From the NCBI GenBank assembly GCA_022562155.1, contig JADFPV010000007.1, positions 1 through 53,740 of the forward strand: a stretch of 53,740 nucleotides of DNA, written 5' to 3'. This DNA is from Chloroflexota bacterium (lineage in GTDB: Bacteria; Chloroflexota; Dehalococcoidia; DSTF01; RBG-16-68-14). This document shows, piece after piece, positions 16,770 to 24,728 of the stretch (the stretch's first letter is position 1; every line of letters begins with the position of its first letter). The translations under genes and the position numbers were made by a program. The notes beneath the pieces were generated by a model. The model was given only the letters and a program-made list of their open reading frames with translations, ran no database searches and was not told where the DNA came from.

Positions 16770-18113
16770 TTAGTACTCGCTCACGCCGGTGAACGTCCAT
16801 TTGGCGATCTTGAGCGCGGGAATGCGGCTCACGCCGGCAATCGCCTGATGGAGCATTGTGTCCTTGCCGATGGCTTCGACGCGGTTCATCGCCTCCAGGT
16901 AGCTCTGTGTGAAGCGCAGGTTCTTCACAGGGCTGGTGATCTTGCCATCCTCGATCAGGAACGTGCCGTCGCGGGTCATGCCGGTGACCACGACGTTCAG
17001 CGGGTGCACCGGCCGCGTATACCAGAAACGGCTGACGAAGATGCCCTTCTTCGTGGACTCAACCATCTCGTCGATCGTCGCATCGCCGGGCGCAAGGAAC
17101 ATGTTCGATGGGATCGGACCGAAGGTGCTGCCGGCAGGCAGGGCGTGGCCGGTAGATTCGCGGTCCTCCGCATCTTTGCCTGCCGTGTAGGTGTCCCAGA
17201 CGATGCCCTTCGCCACGCCCTTTTCGACAAACGTGACCGGCTTCCGAGGCACGCCCTCATAGTCGAACGGGTTGGGAGAGCTTTCCAGCGAAAGGCCGTC
17301 GTCGTAGATCGTGATGCTCTCGCCCATCACCTGCTCACCGATGCGGCCGGCCATAAAACTACGCTTCTCCTGATACGCCTGTGCACCGAATGAGAGATAG
17401 CCGAAGAAGTCGAGGATGTCGGCCACGGCGTATTCCTGGAAGACGACGTCATACTCACCGGGCTCAATCTCAGTCTGATTGATGTTGATGAGCGCGGTAT
17501 CGATGGCCTCCTTCGCGACCGCCTCGCCGTCGATGTCGCCGACATCCGCGCTGACGCGTTCCGCGTGGCCGGAGCCGTGCTCGCTCATCACCACCGTGTT
17601 GATGTCGGCGAGCGTGTCGCGCTGGTAGGCAAACACGCCGAGCGAATTCGCGATGACGATCTCGGTCGCTGCTGTGCGAAACGCGCCGGCCGCGGTCAGG
17701 CCCGCCCGCGAGGAGGCATCGCAGATCTGGCCGACGACGGCCGCGCGCTCCTCCGGCCCTGTGCGCGCTGTCGCTTCGACGTAGACCTCGACCTCCTGAA
17801 TCGGCTGCGGCGAAGGCAGGGAGTGGAAGTCGGCGTTGTCACGCTGGTGGCGGGCGAGGTTGAGCGCGCGATCGACGACGTTCTTCAGTCCCTCGTCGGA
17901 CGTGTCGTTACTCGACGCGACGCCGATCTTTTTGCCGACGACGCTGCGCACACGGACATCGAGGTCCTGCTGCTCGACGTTTTGGTGGATGTAGTTGTTG
18001 GCAAAGCGCGTGAGCGAGCTGTGCGGCGCGACGACGACGACCTCGGTCTGCTCGGCCTGGCTCATCTCGATCGCGCGGTCGGCGAGGTTCTTCAGCTCGT
18101 CTTGGCCAATCAT
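16770..18113 (-). CDS. pmbA: TldE/PmbA-type metalloprotease partner subunit
   Basis: A 447-residue member of the TldD/PmbA family. It lacks the HExxxH zinc motif carried by the TldD homologue at 20364-21806, as expected for the TldE-like subunit. TldD/TldE together form a heterodimeric protease that degrades unfolded or leader peptides. Family marks: GKKIGVASSNDTS, FDYEGVPRKPVTFVEKGVAKG and the C-terminal GDATIDEMVESTKKGIFVSRFWYTR segment. ATG 18113 is two bases after the amidohydrolase stop and uses the GGAGGTG at that gene's end. It is the last gene of a six-gene minus-strand cluster. Confidence 0.85.
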   Translation of the reverse strand: MIGQDELKNLADRAIEMSQAEQTEVVVVAPHSSLTRFANNYIHQNVEQQDLDVRVRSVVGKKIGVASSNDTSDEGLKNVVDRALNLARHQRDNADFHSLPSPQPIQEVEVYVEATARTGPEERAAVVGQICDASSRAGLTAAGAFRTAATEIVIANSLGVFAYQRDTLADINTVVMSEHGSGHAERVSADVGDIDGEAVAKEAIDTALININQTEIEPGEYDVVFQEYAVADILDFFGYLSFGAQAYQEKRSFMAGRIGEQVMGESITIYDDGLSLESSPNPFDYEGVPRKPVTFVEKGVAKGIVWDTYTAGKDAEDRESTGHALPAGSTFGPIPSNMFLAPGDATIDEMVESTKKGIFVSRFWYTRPVHPLNVVVTGMTRDGTFLIEDGKITSPVKNLRFTQSYLEAMNRVEAIGKDTMLHQAIAGVSRIPALKIAKWTFTGVSEY

Positions 18114-18115
18114 GC

Positions 18116-18958
18116 CTACACCTCCAGCTTCAGGAGCTTCTTTGCATTGTCGAGCAGAATCTTCTGCTTGACGGCGTCATCGAACCCGAGTGCGTCGAAG
18201 TCGTTCATCCACCGTTCGGGGCTGATAACGGGATAGTCCGACCCGAACATGACCTTGTCTTGGATCAGCGTCTTGGCGTACTGGACCAGGAGCGGAGAGA
18301 AGTACTTCGGCGACCAGCCGGAGAGGTCCATGTAGACGTTGGGCTTGTGCACCAGCACCGCGAGCTGCTCCTCCTGCCAGGGGAAGCTTGGGTGGGCCAT
18401 GATGATCGTCAGTTCCGGGAAGTCCGCCGCGACGTCGTCGATGTAGGGAATGGGCCTGGCGTACTTCAGTTTGATGCCGCCTCCGCCCGGTTGTCCGACG
18501 CCAACTCCCGTTGTGCCGGTGTGGAACAACACGATTAGGCCGTATCGCTGGGCCGCTTCGTAGATAGGGTAGAAACGCTCGTCGTTGGGGAAGAACTGCT
18601 GCTGCGGATGGAACTTGAGGCCGAGCAGGCCCAACTCCTCGGCGCAGCGCTCGACTTCCCGGACGGCGATTGCGCCCTTCCACGGATCCACGCTGCCGAA
18701 CCCAACGAACTGCTTCGGGTAGCGCTGCGCCAGCTCGGCGATGTAGTCGTTCGGGATCGGCTTGGAGCCGGACGCCGTCTCGAAATCGATCTGGAAAAGC
18801 ACGCCGAAGATATCCAGCTCCTGGTACATCTCGGCCATCTCCTCCGGCTTGGAGTGCGCAACGGCCGAGCGGAAGTACTTGGCGATCTCCGGGTCGTCGG
18901 TGAGCGTGCGCCGCCCCGGCATAGGCGGATGAATGTGGATATCGATCGCGCGTACCAT
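18116..18958 (-). CDS. Amidohydrolase 2 family (ACMSD-like TIM barrel)
   Basis: A 280-residue metal-dependent hydrolase or decarboxylase of the amidohydrolase-2 family. Motifs in order: DIHIHPP (His 7, His 9), FHPQQQFF, LFHTGT, MAHPSFPW and FGSDYPV, which supply the metal ligands and the catalytic Asp. Relatives include ACMSD and gamma-resorcylate decarboxylase, but the substrate here is unknown. It starts two bases after the zincin gene with AAGGAAGG upstream, so the genes are co-translated. Confidence 0.85.
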   Translation of the reverse strand: MVRAIDIHIHPPMPGRRTLTDDPEIAKYFRSAVAHSKPEEMAEMYQELDIFGVLFQIDFETASGSKPIPNDYIAELAQRYPKQFVGFGSVDPWKGAIAVREVERCAEELGLLGLKFHPQQQFFPNDERFYPIYEAAQRYGLIVLFHTGTTGVGVGQPGGGGIKLKYARPIPYIDDVAADFPELTIIMAHPSFPWQEEQLAVLVHKPNVYMDLSGWSPKYFSPLLVQYAKTLIQDKVMFGSDYPVISPERWMNDFDALGFDDAVKQKILLDNAKKLLKLEV

Positions 18959-18960
18959 TC

Positions 18961-19353
18961 TTAGCCTTCCTTGTGCCGTTCCGCCTCGAACTCGTCAAGG
19001 CGCTCGTCGCTGATACCAAAATGATGCGCGACCTCGTGGATGACGGTTTCCCGGACACGCTCGATAAGGTCGTTTTCGTCACGAGACCTGGCTTCCAGCG
19101 GTCGCTGGAAGATGATGATCCGGTCTGGCATCGCCATGTTGTAGCCGGAGGTGCGCCGAGTCAGCGGAATGCCTACGTAGAGTCCAAGGAGGGTGTGTCC
19201 CCTCGGCACTCCAGCGGAAGCAAGCTGCTCCTGGCTTGGCATATCTTGTACTTCGATGTCGACGTTGCTCATCTGTTTGGCAATCTCGTCCGGGATCATT
19301 TCCAGGCCGCGTCGGACCAACTCTTCGAATTGTTCCAGCTCCATCCGGCGCAT
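18961..19353 (-). CDS. Minimal zincin metallopeptidase (DUF1025/PF06262-like)
   Basis: A 130-residue protein with the zinc signature HEVAHHFGISDERL near the C-terminus (HExxH plus a later Asp) and an MPDRIIIFQRPLE strand before it, as in the short metallopeptidase family PF06262. The start could be ATG 19353 or ATG 19344. The substrate is unknown. It sits between the PIN toxin and the amidohydrolase in the TldD-TldE cluster. Confidence 0.8.
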   Translation of the reverse strand: MRRMELEQFEELVRRGLEMIPDEIAKQMSNVDIEVQDMPSQEQLASAGVPRGHTLLGLYVGIPLTRRTSGYNMAMPDRIIIFQRPLEARSRDENDLIERVRETVIHEVAHHFGISDERLDEFEAERHKEG

Positions 19354-19379
19354 GATAGCGCAGCAGTCTGGCTGGAGCG

Positions 19380-19766
19380 TCAGTCGAGGCGATACGAACG
19401 CAGGCCTTTGACGCGATCGAACTCCGGGTCCTTGTGCACCAGCTCCGCGTCATGCATGAGCGCGAGCGATGCGATCCAAGCGTCGGCAAGCGAGAGGCCA
19501 CCGCTGGACTTGACGCGTGCGGCGGCGGCTCCCCAGGCTGGGTCTGACTCGACAACCGGTGCTCCCAGGGCGCGCAAGGTGGCGATGAGCTGGCCGACCT
19601 GGGCGGGCGTGAACGTGCGGGCGAGGACGTATTGCGCCTCCATGATGGCCATGAAGGGCAGCAGGAGATTCGAGGGCTGCTGTAGTAACATGTCTCTGAC
19701 TTGGGCGCCCAGAAGTTCGGCTTTGAAGTAAGAGACTAACGCGGTGGTGTCGAGTACGTACGCCAC
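19380..19766 (-). CDS. PIN-domain ribonuclease toxin (VapC-like)
   Basis: A 128-residue PIN-domain protein, the likely toxin of a VapBC-type pair. Acidic metal ligands are visible: Asp in VLDTTALV at the N-terminus, Glu in MEAQYV, Asp in LADAWIASLA and Asp in HKDPEFDRV. I start at GTG 19766, five bases after the antitoxin stop; longer starts would overlap the antitoxin. PIN toxins cleave tRNA or other RNA when freed from the antitoxin. Confidence 0.85.
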   Translation of the reverse strand: MAYVLDTTALVSYFKAELLGAQVRDMLLQQPSNLLLPFMAIMEAQYVLARTFTPAQVGQLIATLRALGAPVVESDPAWGAAAARVKSSGGLSLADAWIASLALMHDAELVHKDPEFDRVKGLRSYRLD

Positions 19767-19771
19767 AGGCG

Positions 19772-20275
19772 TTAGTCGTCCGCTTCGAGTTCGCGCTCGC
19801 GCTGGCGTTCCGCATTGCGTTCTGCCAGATACTCTTGGAACGTTGGACCTTTCTCCTTCATGATTCCGTAGAGGGCGCGAACAGGATCTTTGGGAATTGC
19901 CACAACTTGGGCTATGCCTTCTTTGACTTGCCACATCAGAGTTGTTCCTTCTTCTACAGCCATCGCGTCACGGATCCTCTTGGGCACAACGGTCTGACCG
20001 CGTTCGTAGACTTTTGATTCTTGAGGCTCACTTTCGAGTTGGGTCGTGTTGCCCGTTGGATTCCTTAAGGCGATATGATCCTTTCCCTGTCGAACAAAGA
20101 CCGATCGCGGTCGCTTCAGATCGTCCCTTATCGTCGCATCGAGACGGCGCCGATTGTCAAACAGGCCTTCTTCGGTCTTGAGGGTGTCATATAACTCTGC
20201 CCTGGTTGCTGGCCGGCCCAATCGACGCAGCACCGCCTCAATCACGGGGACGCGCTCTTCGTATGACGCTCTCAT
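19772..20275 (-). CDS. Antitoxin with N-terminal winged helix and AbrB/SpoVT domain
   Basis: A 167-residue protein. Residues about 5-70 look like a winged-helix domain (VIEAVLRRLGRPATRAELYDTLKTEEGL, then the FVRQGKDHIAL wing). Residues about 87-130 form a SpoVT-AbrB swapped-hairpin DNA-binding domain (KVYERGQTVVPKRIRDAMAVEEG). The end is a charged helix, likely the toxin-binding tail. Ordinary VapB antitoxins of this class are about 80 residues, so the extra domain is unusual. It is directly upstream of the PIN toxin, with an AT-rich control region in front. Confidence 0.75.
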   Translation of the reverse strand: MRASYEERVPVIEAVLRRLGRPATRAELYDTLKTEEGLFDNRRRLDATIRDDLKRPRSVFVRQGKDHIALRNPTGNTTQLESEPQESKVYERGQTVVPKRIRDAMAVEEGTTLMWQVKEGIAQVVAIPKDPVRALYGIMKEKGPTFQEYLAERNAERQRERELEADD

Positions 20276-20280
20276 CTCTA

Positions 20281-20348
20281 TACCTCTACTGATATTTATA
20301 TCCTCGTAAATCAGATAAAAGAGTACTATAATATGAATATCCTGTCAA
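20281..20348 (-). promoter_or_regulatory. AT-rich control region of the antitoxin-toxin genes
   Basis: An AT-rich island in GC-rich surroundings. The minus strand holds TTGACA (20343-20348), then a TATTATAG stretch, and the inverted repeat GATAT-AA-ATATC (20291-20302) just before the start of the antitoxin gene. This fits an autoregulated toxin-antitoxin promoter. The -10 hexamer at ideal spacing is weak. Confidence 0.5.
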
Positions 20349-20363
20349 GCCTGATTCTCGGCG

Positions 20364-21806
20364 TCACTTCATGATGCCGACTTGGACGTTGCGGAAGCGC
20401 ACGGGCGATGCGCCATGGCCGGTGTGGGCCACCTGCTCCGGCTGACCTTTGCCGCAGTTCGGAGTTCCCCAGACGACCCAGTGGTCGCGGTTAGCGACGG
20501 CGTCGCAGGAGCCCCAGAACTGAGGCGTGATGCCGGTGTAGGTCGGGTTCTTGAGCAGGTCGCCTAGCTTGCCGTTTTTGATCTCACGGCCCACCTCTGT
20601 GCCAAACTGGAAGTTGAGACGCCTGTCGTCGATGCTCCAACTCCTGTTCGTTTCCATGTAGATGCCGTCCTCGGTGTCGGCGATCATGTCTTGGAGCGTC
20701 CACTCGCCGGGATCGAGATTGACGTTGGTCATGCGAATGAGCGGGATGCGGTTCCAACCGGAGGCCCGCATGGCGCCGTTGCTCATCTGGCCGAGGGCGG
20801 CTGCTGTCTCACGAGACGTCAAGTAGCCAAGGAACTGGCCTTCTCGCACGACGGGCGTCGAGTGGGCGGGCGTGCCTTCGTCGTCGTAGCCGAACGTGCC
20901 CAGCCCGCCGGGGATCGTCGCGTCGGCGGTGATGTTCACCGAAGGCGAGCCGTAGGCGAAGTTGCCCAGCTTGTCGACGGTGAGGAAGCTCGTGCCCGCG
21001 AACGCCGCCTCGGTGCCGAGCACGCGGTCGAGTTCGATCGCGTGGCCGCAGGACTCGTGGATCTGGAGCGCGACTTGGCTGCCATCGAGAATGATCGTGG
21101 TATTGCCGGACGGACAGGGCTTAGCGCGGAGCAGTTCCGCGGCTTCCTCGGCGACGCGTCCGGCATTGGCGGGCAGGTCCCAGCGCTCGACGAACTCCCA
21201 GCCTTCCGTGCCCTGATGCCGACCGACGCTGTTCGGGTAGGAGCGCCGCTGGACTTCACCCTCGTCCACGGCGGTCGCCTCGATGCCGCAGCCGGTCTCG
21301 ATGAGCGTCTGTTCAATCTCGCTGCCCTCGGTGCTGACGAAGAGCTTCTCGTCGCGCTGGATGTAGCTGCTCGCTTCGGCCATCACGATGTTCGGCGCTT
21401 TCATCATCGTCTCCGTAGTCGAGAGCAGCAGCGCGATCTTCTCATCGAGCGGCACCTTAAACGGATCCTTCTTGACGGGGGTGACATACTTGTCGACGAT
21501 GGCCGAGGCGGGGCCGATGTCGGCGGGCTTCCCCCGCACCAACGCCGAGGCGCGCGCGATACGCACCGCCTCACCCGCAATGCGGTCGGCCTCTTCGTTC
21601 GTCATCTTGTGGCTGCTGGCGAACCCCCAGAAGCCGTCGACGAGCACGCGCACGCCGAAACCCAACGACTCGTCGTGTGTGAGCGCCTCGACGTTCTGAA
21701 GCCGGACCGTGACCGATTCGGATTCTTCACGCAGGACTCGTACGTCAGCGTAGTCTGCGCCCTGGCTCTTGGCCGTATCGAGCGCTCGTAGGGCGAGGTC
21801 GCGCAT
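20364..21806 (-). CDS. tldD: TldD-type metalloprotease
   Basis: A 480-residue TldD homologue. The zinc motif HESCGHAIELD starts at His 250 (HExxxH), followed by a GTSFLTVDKLGNFAYGSP stretch and a C-terminal VWGTPNCGKGQPEQVAHTGHGASPVRFRNVQVG, typical of TldD. With TldE it forms a protease implicated in peptide maturation and degradation. AGGAG lies seven bases before ATG 21806. It heads the cluster that ends with the TldE gene at 16770. Confidence 0.9.
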   Translation of the reverse strand: MRDLALRALDTAKSQGADYADVRVLREESESVTVRLQNVEALTHDESLGFGVRVLVDGFWGFASSHKMTNEEADRIAGEAVRIARASALVRGKPADIGPASAIVDKYVTPVKKDPFKVPLDEKIALLLSTTETMMKAPNIVMAEASSYIQRDEKLFVSTEGSEIEQTLIETGCGIEATAVDEGEVQRRSYPNSVGRHQGTEGWEFVERWDLPANAGRVAEEAAELLRAKPCPSGNTTIILDGSQVALQIHESCGHAIELDRVLGTEAAFAGTSFLTVDKLGNFAYGSPSVNITADATIPGGLGTFGYDDEGTPAHSTPVVREGQFLGYLTSRETAAALGQMSNGAMRASGWNRIPLIRMTNVNLDPGEWTLQDMIADTEDGIYMETNRSWSIDDRRLNFQFGTEVGREIKNGKLGDLLKNPTYTGITPQFWGSCDAVANRDHWVVWGTPNCGKGQPEQVAHTGHGASPVRFRNVQVGIMK

Positions 21807-21843
21807 GATGGTCTCCTAGCTCAGCGGGAGTGTTGGTACCGGT

Positions 21844-21849
21844 TATATA
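21844..21849 (-). promoter_or_regulatory. Candidate -10 box of tldD
   Basis: Minus strand TATATA, about 38 bases before the start codon; a GTGACG hexamer 16 bases upstream is a weak -35. Confidence 0.35.
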
Positions 21850-21904
21850 GCTGCGCCAGCACAGCCGTCACCGATGTTGCCGGTCAACTAGAGTCGCCCG
21901 TCGT

Positions 21905-23197
21905 TCAAACGGAGAAGGTAGTGGTGCGCTGCTCGGCCCGGATCGTCGTGCCGCTTGGGATGTAGTCTCCGTCTATGCCGGCAGCGATAACGCCGGGGCC
22001 GATGACGCAGTTCCGGCCGACCTTGACGCCTCGTAGCAATTCAGCGCGCTTGCCGACAATGGTGACGCCACTGTTGACGATTTCCGGACGCTCCTGATTG
22101 ACCGTCCAGTCGTCCCCGAACCCCAGGTGGCAGTCCTCGCCGACCGTTACCTCTTTGTCGAGAACAGCCTGCTCCACGACCGCGCCGGACTTGATGTGAG
22201 CGCCGTCGAAGATGATCGAGTCGCGGACGGTGGCGCCCTCCTCGATGTAGACGCCGGGTGAGAGCATTGAGTGATGGACCTCTCCGTTCACGATTGCCCC
22301 AACCGAGAGTAAGGACCGGCTGATCTTCGCTCGTGGTCCGATCTTCACCGGAGGGTTGGCCATGATCCGCGTCCGGATTTCACTGTCCGGGTCGTAGAGG
22401 TTCAGGTCCGGCACCTCTTCCAGCAGGTCCATGTTGGCCTGGAAGTAGGACTCGACCGTCCCAACGTCTCGCCAGTAGCCATGGAACCGTGAGCCGTAGA
22501 CCCTCTTCGAGTCGTCAGCCACGATGCGCGGAAGAATGTCCCCGCCAAAGTCGTGCTGGCTAGCGTCGTCGGCGGCGTCTTCCACGAGAGCCTGTATCAG
22601 CACATCGCGGCTAAAGAGATAGATACCCATGGAGATCAGAGTGGATCGGGGGTTCTCCGGCTTCTCCTCGAAGCCTACGACGCGGTCGTCGTCATCGATG
22701 AAGAGCGTGCCGAAGCGGCTCGCGTCCTCCAAGGAAGCGGTGTAGACGGGAATGGAGACATCGGCCTCGTTCGCGCGATGAAAGTCGATCAGCTCATCGT
22801 ACGCCATCTGATACACGTGGTCACCGGCTAGGATGAGCACGTGTTCGGCGCGTGATTCCTCAACGTAATAGAGGTTCTGGTAGACGGCGTCGGCAGTGCC
22901 CTGGTACCAGTCGGAAGCCTCGCTTCCGAGGTAGGGCTGCAAGAGCGAAACCCCACCCCCTCCGCGGTCAAGATCCCACGGCCTGCCGATACCGATGTGG
23001 TCGTTCAGCGAGCGTGGCCGGTACTGGGTGAGCACACCGACGTTTGTGATGCCGGAGTTGGCGCAGTTGCTCAGCGTGAAGTCGATGATGCGATAGCGCC
23101 CGCCGAAGATCACCGCCGGTTTCGCGCGTTCCTCGGAGAGCACGCTCAGCCGATCCCCCTGTCCGCCTGAGAGGATCATGGCGATTGTGCGTTTCAT
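21905..23197 (-). CDS. glgC: Glucose-1-phosphate adenylyltransferase-like
   Basis: A 430-residue sugar nucleotidyltransferase: ATP + glucose-1-phosphate to ADP-glucose. The N-terminal Rossmann domain starts [23 protein letters not shown] and continues with [32 protein letters not shown] and FEEKPENP are the substrate and metal segments, and residues ~300-420 form a left-handed beta-helix of hexapeptides. All fit GlgC. A ribosome site AGGAGG precedes ATG 23197, 14 bases after the TreT stop. With TreT it probably feeds trehalose rather than glycogen, since no glycogen synthase is present here. Confidence 0.9.
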   Translation of the reverse strand: MKRTIAMILSGGQGDRLSVLSEERAKPAVIFGGRYRIIDFTLSNCANSGITNVGVLTQYRPRSLNDHIGIGRPWDLDRGGGGVSLLQPYLGSEASDWYQGTADAVYQNLYYVEESRAEHVLILAGDHVYQMAYDELIDFHRANEADVSIPVYTASLEDASRFGTLFIDDDDRVVGFEEKPENPRSTLISMGIYLFSRDVLIQALVEDAADDASQHDFGGDILPRIVADDSKRVYGSRFHGYWRDVGTVESYFQANMDLLEEVPDLNLYDPDSEIRTRIMANPPVKIGPRAKISRSLLSVGAIVNGEVHHSMLSPGVYIEEGATVRDSIIFDGAHIKSGAVVEQAVLDKEVTVGEDCHLGFGDDWTVNQERPEIVNSGVTIVGKRAELLRGVKVGRNCVIGPGVIAAGIDGDYIPSGTTIRAEQRTTTFSV

Positions 23198-23211
23198 GTG
23201 GCCTCCTGCCG

Positions 23212-24492
23212 CTAGGCGCCGATCTCCGCGACTGGCGGCGTCTCGATCCCGCTCAGCAAGCGGAAGATCTTGACGTAGTCCGCCAGCAGTCGTGTGATGA
23301 GGAAACGCTCCCGCACGAACTCGCGTCCCGCGGCGCCCATCTGGGCGGCCAAGGCTGGGTCAGCGAGCAACTCCTCCACGCGCTCGGCGCACTCCTCTAT
23401 TGTACCAACTAGGTACCCCGTCTCTCCCTGGACGAGCTGGAGGGGGATGCCGCCGACGTTTCCCGCAACCACAGGCCGCTCCTTCCAGAGGCCCTCCGAG
23501 ACGACGAGTCCGAAGCCCTCACGAATCGATTTCTGAACCAGGACATCCGAACGTTGGAAGGCGTTAACCTCCACGTTGCCCACACCGTGGAGGTTAGAGA
23601 GGACATGGATGTCAAAGTCTTCGCCGGCCCGCCTGACACAGCGTTCGTACCACTCCCAGCCTTCGGGGTCGTCGTGGGCCATCGAGGCGATGAGAACGAG
23701 CTGTAGACCTTTCACGTGCAGCTTCACACGCCGGTACGCCTCAATCACGCCCAGGGGGTCCTTCCATGGGTCGAAGCGCGAGATCTGGGCGATAAGAGGC
23801 CGGTCTGGGTCGACGTCGAAGCGCTCTAGAATCGCACGGCGCTCCGAGTCCGGCATGTCGACGTTCTTGGGGCTGAGTGGGTCGATGGCGGGCGGGACGA
23901 TGAATACTCGTGGGTCATCGAGGCCGGACTGGACGTAGTCGGCGCTGGTGAAGATCGCGCCATCGAACCGGTTCACGTAGGGTCTCATGAGGTCCCATGT
24001 GGCCGGCTGGGCCTCCGTCAAATCGATATGGCAGCGCCAGACCCACTTGCCATCGACTCGTTCGGCCCCGTCTGAGCGGAGCGTGCTGAGCATGGCGGCC
24101 GGCTGCGGATCGTGGATGACGACAAAATCGTACCCTTTTTTGAGCTGCTCGGCGTTCTCCCTGTTGACCTCCAGCCAGGACTCCTGCATCTCGCTGGTCC
24201 AGTCCACCGCCATTCCTTGCAGGCTATTATGAAGGGCCTTGGTGGCATCGTAGAAGCGTTCGGGGCCGACGATGACGCGCCACTCGGCCTGCAGGCCGAG
24301 GTCGCTCATCAGCGGCACGAGTGTCGATAGGATTTCGGCGACTCCGCCGCCGAATGGCGTGGCGTTTACATGGAGGACACGGGCATTCGCCAGAGGAGCG
24401 GCGAGATCTCGAATCTCATCGACAAGCTCATCTCCGATGACGGGGCGGTAGTCGTTCAGCGCCTTAGGGGTGAGCGTGACGAATTCGAGCAT
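23212..24492 (-). CDS. treT: Trehalose glycosyltransferring synthase (TreT, GT4)
   Basis: A 426-residue family 4 glycosyltransferase with the TreT layout. The first Rossmann half begins [26 protein letters not shown] and the middle [12 protein letters not shown] follow. The second half has [14 protein letters not shown], the EX7E region [19 protein letters not shown], and [10 protein letters not shown]. TreT makes trehalose from NDP-glucose plus glucose. The adjacent GlgC suggests ADP-glucose as donor. A ribosome-like AAGGAG is 15 bases from ATG 24492, rather far. Confidence 0.88.
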   Translation of the reverse strand: MLEFVTLTPKALNDYRPVIGDELVDEIRDLAAPLANARVLHVNATPFGGGVAEILSTLVPLMSDLGLQAEWRVIVGPERFYDATKALHNSLQGMAVDWTSEMQESWLEVNRENAEQLKKGYDFVVIHDPQPAAMLSTLRSDGAERVDGKWVWRCHIDLTEAQPATWDLMRPYVNRFDGAIFTSADYVQSGLDDPRVFIVPPAIDPLSPKNVDMPDSERRAILERFDVDPDRPLIAQISRFDPWKDPLGVIEAYRRVKLHVKGLQLVLIASMAHDDPEGWEWYERCVRRAGEDFDIHVLSNLHGVGNVEVNAFQRSDVLVQKSIREGFGLVVSEGLWKERPVVAGNVGGIPLQLVQGETGYLVGTIEECAERVEELLADPALAAQMGAAGREFVRERFLITRLLADYVKIFRLLSGIETPPVAEIGA

Positions 24493-24520
24493 ATGTTGGC
24501 GCTACGGCTCCTTTACACGA

Positions 24521-24546
24521 GGGCGCTCATCATCGGCTGAGCGCCC
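24521..24546. terminator. Hairpin between the lyase and treT genes
   Basis: GGGCGCTCA (24521-24529) pairs with TGAGCGCCC (24538-24546), 9 bp, 8-base loop. The plus side is followed by TTTATT, the minus side lacks a U-tract. It may be a weak terminator of the lyase transcript or a 5' hairpin of treT. Confidence 0.45.
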
Positions 24547-24592
24547 TTTATTGCGATGATAACCCAGGCAATGGATTGGTCAAAGGGTACCG

Positions 24593-24710
24593 GCTCGCCT
24601 TCGGCGAGCTTCGCTGTCGCGAAGCGACAGCTAGATCGATCATGATTGTCAGCGCGTGAGCCAGCCGAACGGCTGCCGTTCCGGCAGCTTGGCAGAAGCG
24701 AAGCTTCTGC
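24593..24710. repeat. Array of four short hairpins in two matching pairs
   Basis: Hairpin 1 at 24593-24609 (7-bp stem, TTC loop), hairpin 2 at 24613-24631 (8 bp, GAA loop), hairpin 3 at 24672-24688 (7 bp, TTC loop), hairpin 4 at 24692-24710 (8 bp, GAA loop). Each pair has a 3-base spacer and the pairs repeat every 79 bases. Stem sequences differ between pairs while loop and length are kept. The array lies downstream of the lyase gene, and the duplicated gene tail lies between the pairs. Confidence 0.75.
24645..24672 (-). pseudogene. Duplicated tail of a thiamine-diphosphate lyase gene
   Basis: The minus strand reads QPFGWLTR then TGA, matching the intact gene's final QQFGWLTR then TAG. Apart from Gln to Pro, the codon differences are synonymous (CTG/CTC, ACA/ACG, AGA/CGC) and even the stop codon differs. 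This points to a diverged gene copy rather than a chance match. Confidence 0.55.
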
Positions 24711-24728
24711 AGATGAGGGTCGACCGCA

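Noticed and set aside
24593-24710. CRISPR array
   Set aside because: Only two repeat units, no constant repeat sequence, and the units are self-complementary hairpins.
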